The position numbers and the translations under genes were made by a program. Positions 47,479 to 48,457 of a stretch of 48,457 nt of DNA are shown in pieces. Under the pieces are notes generated by a model that made no database searches, was not told where the DNA came from, and saw nothing but the letters and a program-made list of their open reading frames with translations. Positions within the stretch are counted from its first letter, which is position 1. Each line of letters begins with the position of its first letter. The stretch is from an uncultured Verrucomicrobiae bacterium (lineage in GTDB: Bacteria; Verrucomicrobiota; Verrucomicrobiia; Limisphaerales; UBA1096), in NCBI GenBank assembly GCA_937770485.1, contig CALJHX010000027.1, forward strand, positions 1 through 48,457. Reading direction: 5' to 3'.

Positions 47479-48457
47479 TGAACTCACATACCAACGACCA
47501 AATGGTCTGGTTTTTTCTCGTGTCCTGCCGGATCGTCACCACCTTCACGCCGGAAAACAACAGTGCCTTCTCATTCTCATTGACAGCCTCCATCTGCGTC
47601 ATTGGCCGCGTCATTCGCGTGAGCGCCTCCTGGTAATCGTCAATCAACTTCACCTTTTCGGCTTCCGCAGCTCCGCTGATCCGCAGCTCCCGGCTTGTGT
47701 TACCGTCGAGGCTGCGGCTCGACGCAAACGCTAACTCGGTGAACTTCAGATCACCCGGCAGTCCAGTGGACACCTTGGCCCAAGCCTGGAGCGCGGCATA
47801 CTTGAGCGCCTTTTGTTTCTCGAGCGTCTCCACCTTGGCCTTGAGCGAGAGCGCCTCGGTGAACAGATTGGTTTGGGCGGTCACCAAGTTAATCTTATCG
47901 TCAAGCGTACTCTGCAGCATGCTTCCATAAACAAAAAACCCTAGCAACCCCATCAGCATTATCGCAATCGCTCCCTTGACCCCCTCCATCCACAGGCTGT
48001 CCTGATATCGCTGACGGTTGCGAAGGCTGTAATCCTCGATCATCAGGCCGGGTGCCGTTGTCCGGGAAGCAAACTCCACTGCCGCCGTAGCCAGATCCAC
48101 CTCGCTCATCGGCTCGACCTCTCGGATGCGGTCGAAACACTTGGCCAAGGCCGCATTCCAGTCGCCCGCCACGTCGCCACGCTTGACCAAGTGGCAGGCC
48201 GGCTCACCCGGCATCCAGCCGGCGACCTCTCCTGCCAGAGCAACGCTGTTGATTTTCTCCACCAACGCATCGCGGCTGGCTGCGGTGTCCGGCAGGTTGA
48301 ATGAATTCACATCGCGCAGTCGGCCGGCGAACCACCACGACACCAGCGCCAATACCGAGTCGGCCCCCTGCACTAGCTGAATGTGCGCTCCGTCCTCCCT
48401 TGGCTCACCGGGCACCACCTCCCGCAGCAGCGGCACCTCCACCCGGTCGGCGAGATA
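47468..48457 (-). CDS. GspL/PilMN-like protein (partial, continues beyond the window)
   Basis: The open frame has no stop before the window edge, so the 5' end is missing. The visible part has a soluble N-terminal stretch (ADSVLALVSWWFAGRL, then HLVKRGDVAGDWNAALAKCF), a transmembrane helix (GAIAIMLMGLLGFFVYGSML) and a coiled-coil periplasmic region (KAKVETLEKQKALKY) ending with a beta-rich domain (KVVTIRQDTRKNQTIWSL). GspL, and the PilM-PilN pair, have just this cytoplasm-helix-periplasm layout. The context (PilO-like gene and secretin downstream, with overlap of 11 bases) supports it. Whether the missing part contains an actin-like fold cannot be seen. Confidence 0.65.
   Translation of the reverse strand, partial: YLADRVEVPLLREVVPGEPREDGAHIQLVQGADSVLALVSWWFAGRLRDVNSFNLPDTAASRDALVEKINSVALAGEVAGWMPGEPACHLVKRGDVAGDWNAALAKCFDRIREVEPMSEVDLATAAVEFASRTTAPGLMIEDYSLRNRQRYQDSLWMEGVKGAIAIMLMGLLGFFVYGSMLQSTLDDKINLVTAQTNLFTEALSLKAKVETLEKQKALKYAALQAWAKVSTGLPGDLKFTELAFASSRSLDGNTSRELRISGAAEAEKVKLIDDYQEALTRMTRPMTQMEAVNENEKALLFSGVKVVTIRQDTRKNQTIWSLVCEFNGE

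Overview
The window reads as chromosomal DNA of a free-living Gram-negative bacterium of the Verrucomicrobiota/PVC type. The indicators are a pseudopilin of the FTLIELLVV class, a secreted formylglycine sulfatase, a Tat-exported Gfo/Idh/MocA oxidoreductase, a 3233-residue secreted protein with Ig and InlB-B modules, and secretin genes, all beside ordinary housekeeping genes including murJ. G+C looks near 60 percent except for 28.4-30.3 kb, which is clearly more AT-rich. I see no rRNA, tRNA, CRISPR array, insertion sequence or phage gene. The phylum assignment is inference from gene style.

Layout: 0.1-4 kb holds a pseudopilin, a sulfatase and a GT4 glycosyltransferase, followed by a long RNA-like hairpin. 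4-7 kb holds a DUF255/thioredoxin lipoprotein and a stand-alone CoaB-type protein. 7-10 kb is a minus-strand cluster of an Nramp-like transporter, a degenerate Ser/Thr kinase and a GYF_2 plus dispanin-like membrane protein. 10-18 kb holds a large zinc metalloprotease with a clear terminator, ribBA, hrpB and cysQ. 17.8-25.2 kb is a tightly packed Fe-S assembly operon: a Fur-family regulator, sufB, sufC, sufD, sufE, sufT, sufS, a rhodanese-like protein lacking its cysteine, and a NifU/IscU scaffold. 25-28.4 kb holds purU and murJ on the minus strand, then glnB (PII) behind a sigma-54 promoter. 28.4-30.3 kb is an AT-rich secreted-protein gene split by a frameshift. 30.4-31.7 kb is the Gfo/Idh/MocA gene. 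31.9-41.6 kb is the giant modular protein. 41.8-44.5 kb holds serS and glgA. 44.5 kb to the end is a minus-strand GspL/PilMN-, GspM/PilO- and secretin-type export or pilus operon that runs off the window.

The most unusual signal crosses all of these genes: the palindrome CGCTTGGCCAAGCG. By eye I count its core TTGGCCAA 37 times (about 0.7 expected by chance), 28 times extended to 10 bp, 16 times to 12 bp and 8 times to the full 14 bp. It occurs inside genes of unrelated function on either strand, where it encodes L-A-K-R or L-G-Q-A, and is denser between genes. This resembles the HIP1 palindrome of cyanobacteria, but with a different sequence. Other points of note are the sigma-54 promoter of glnB with no ordinary start codon at the conserved position, the degenerate kinase beside an Nramp protein that lacks metal-binding motifs, and the four-module repeat in the giant gene.
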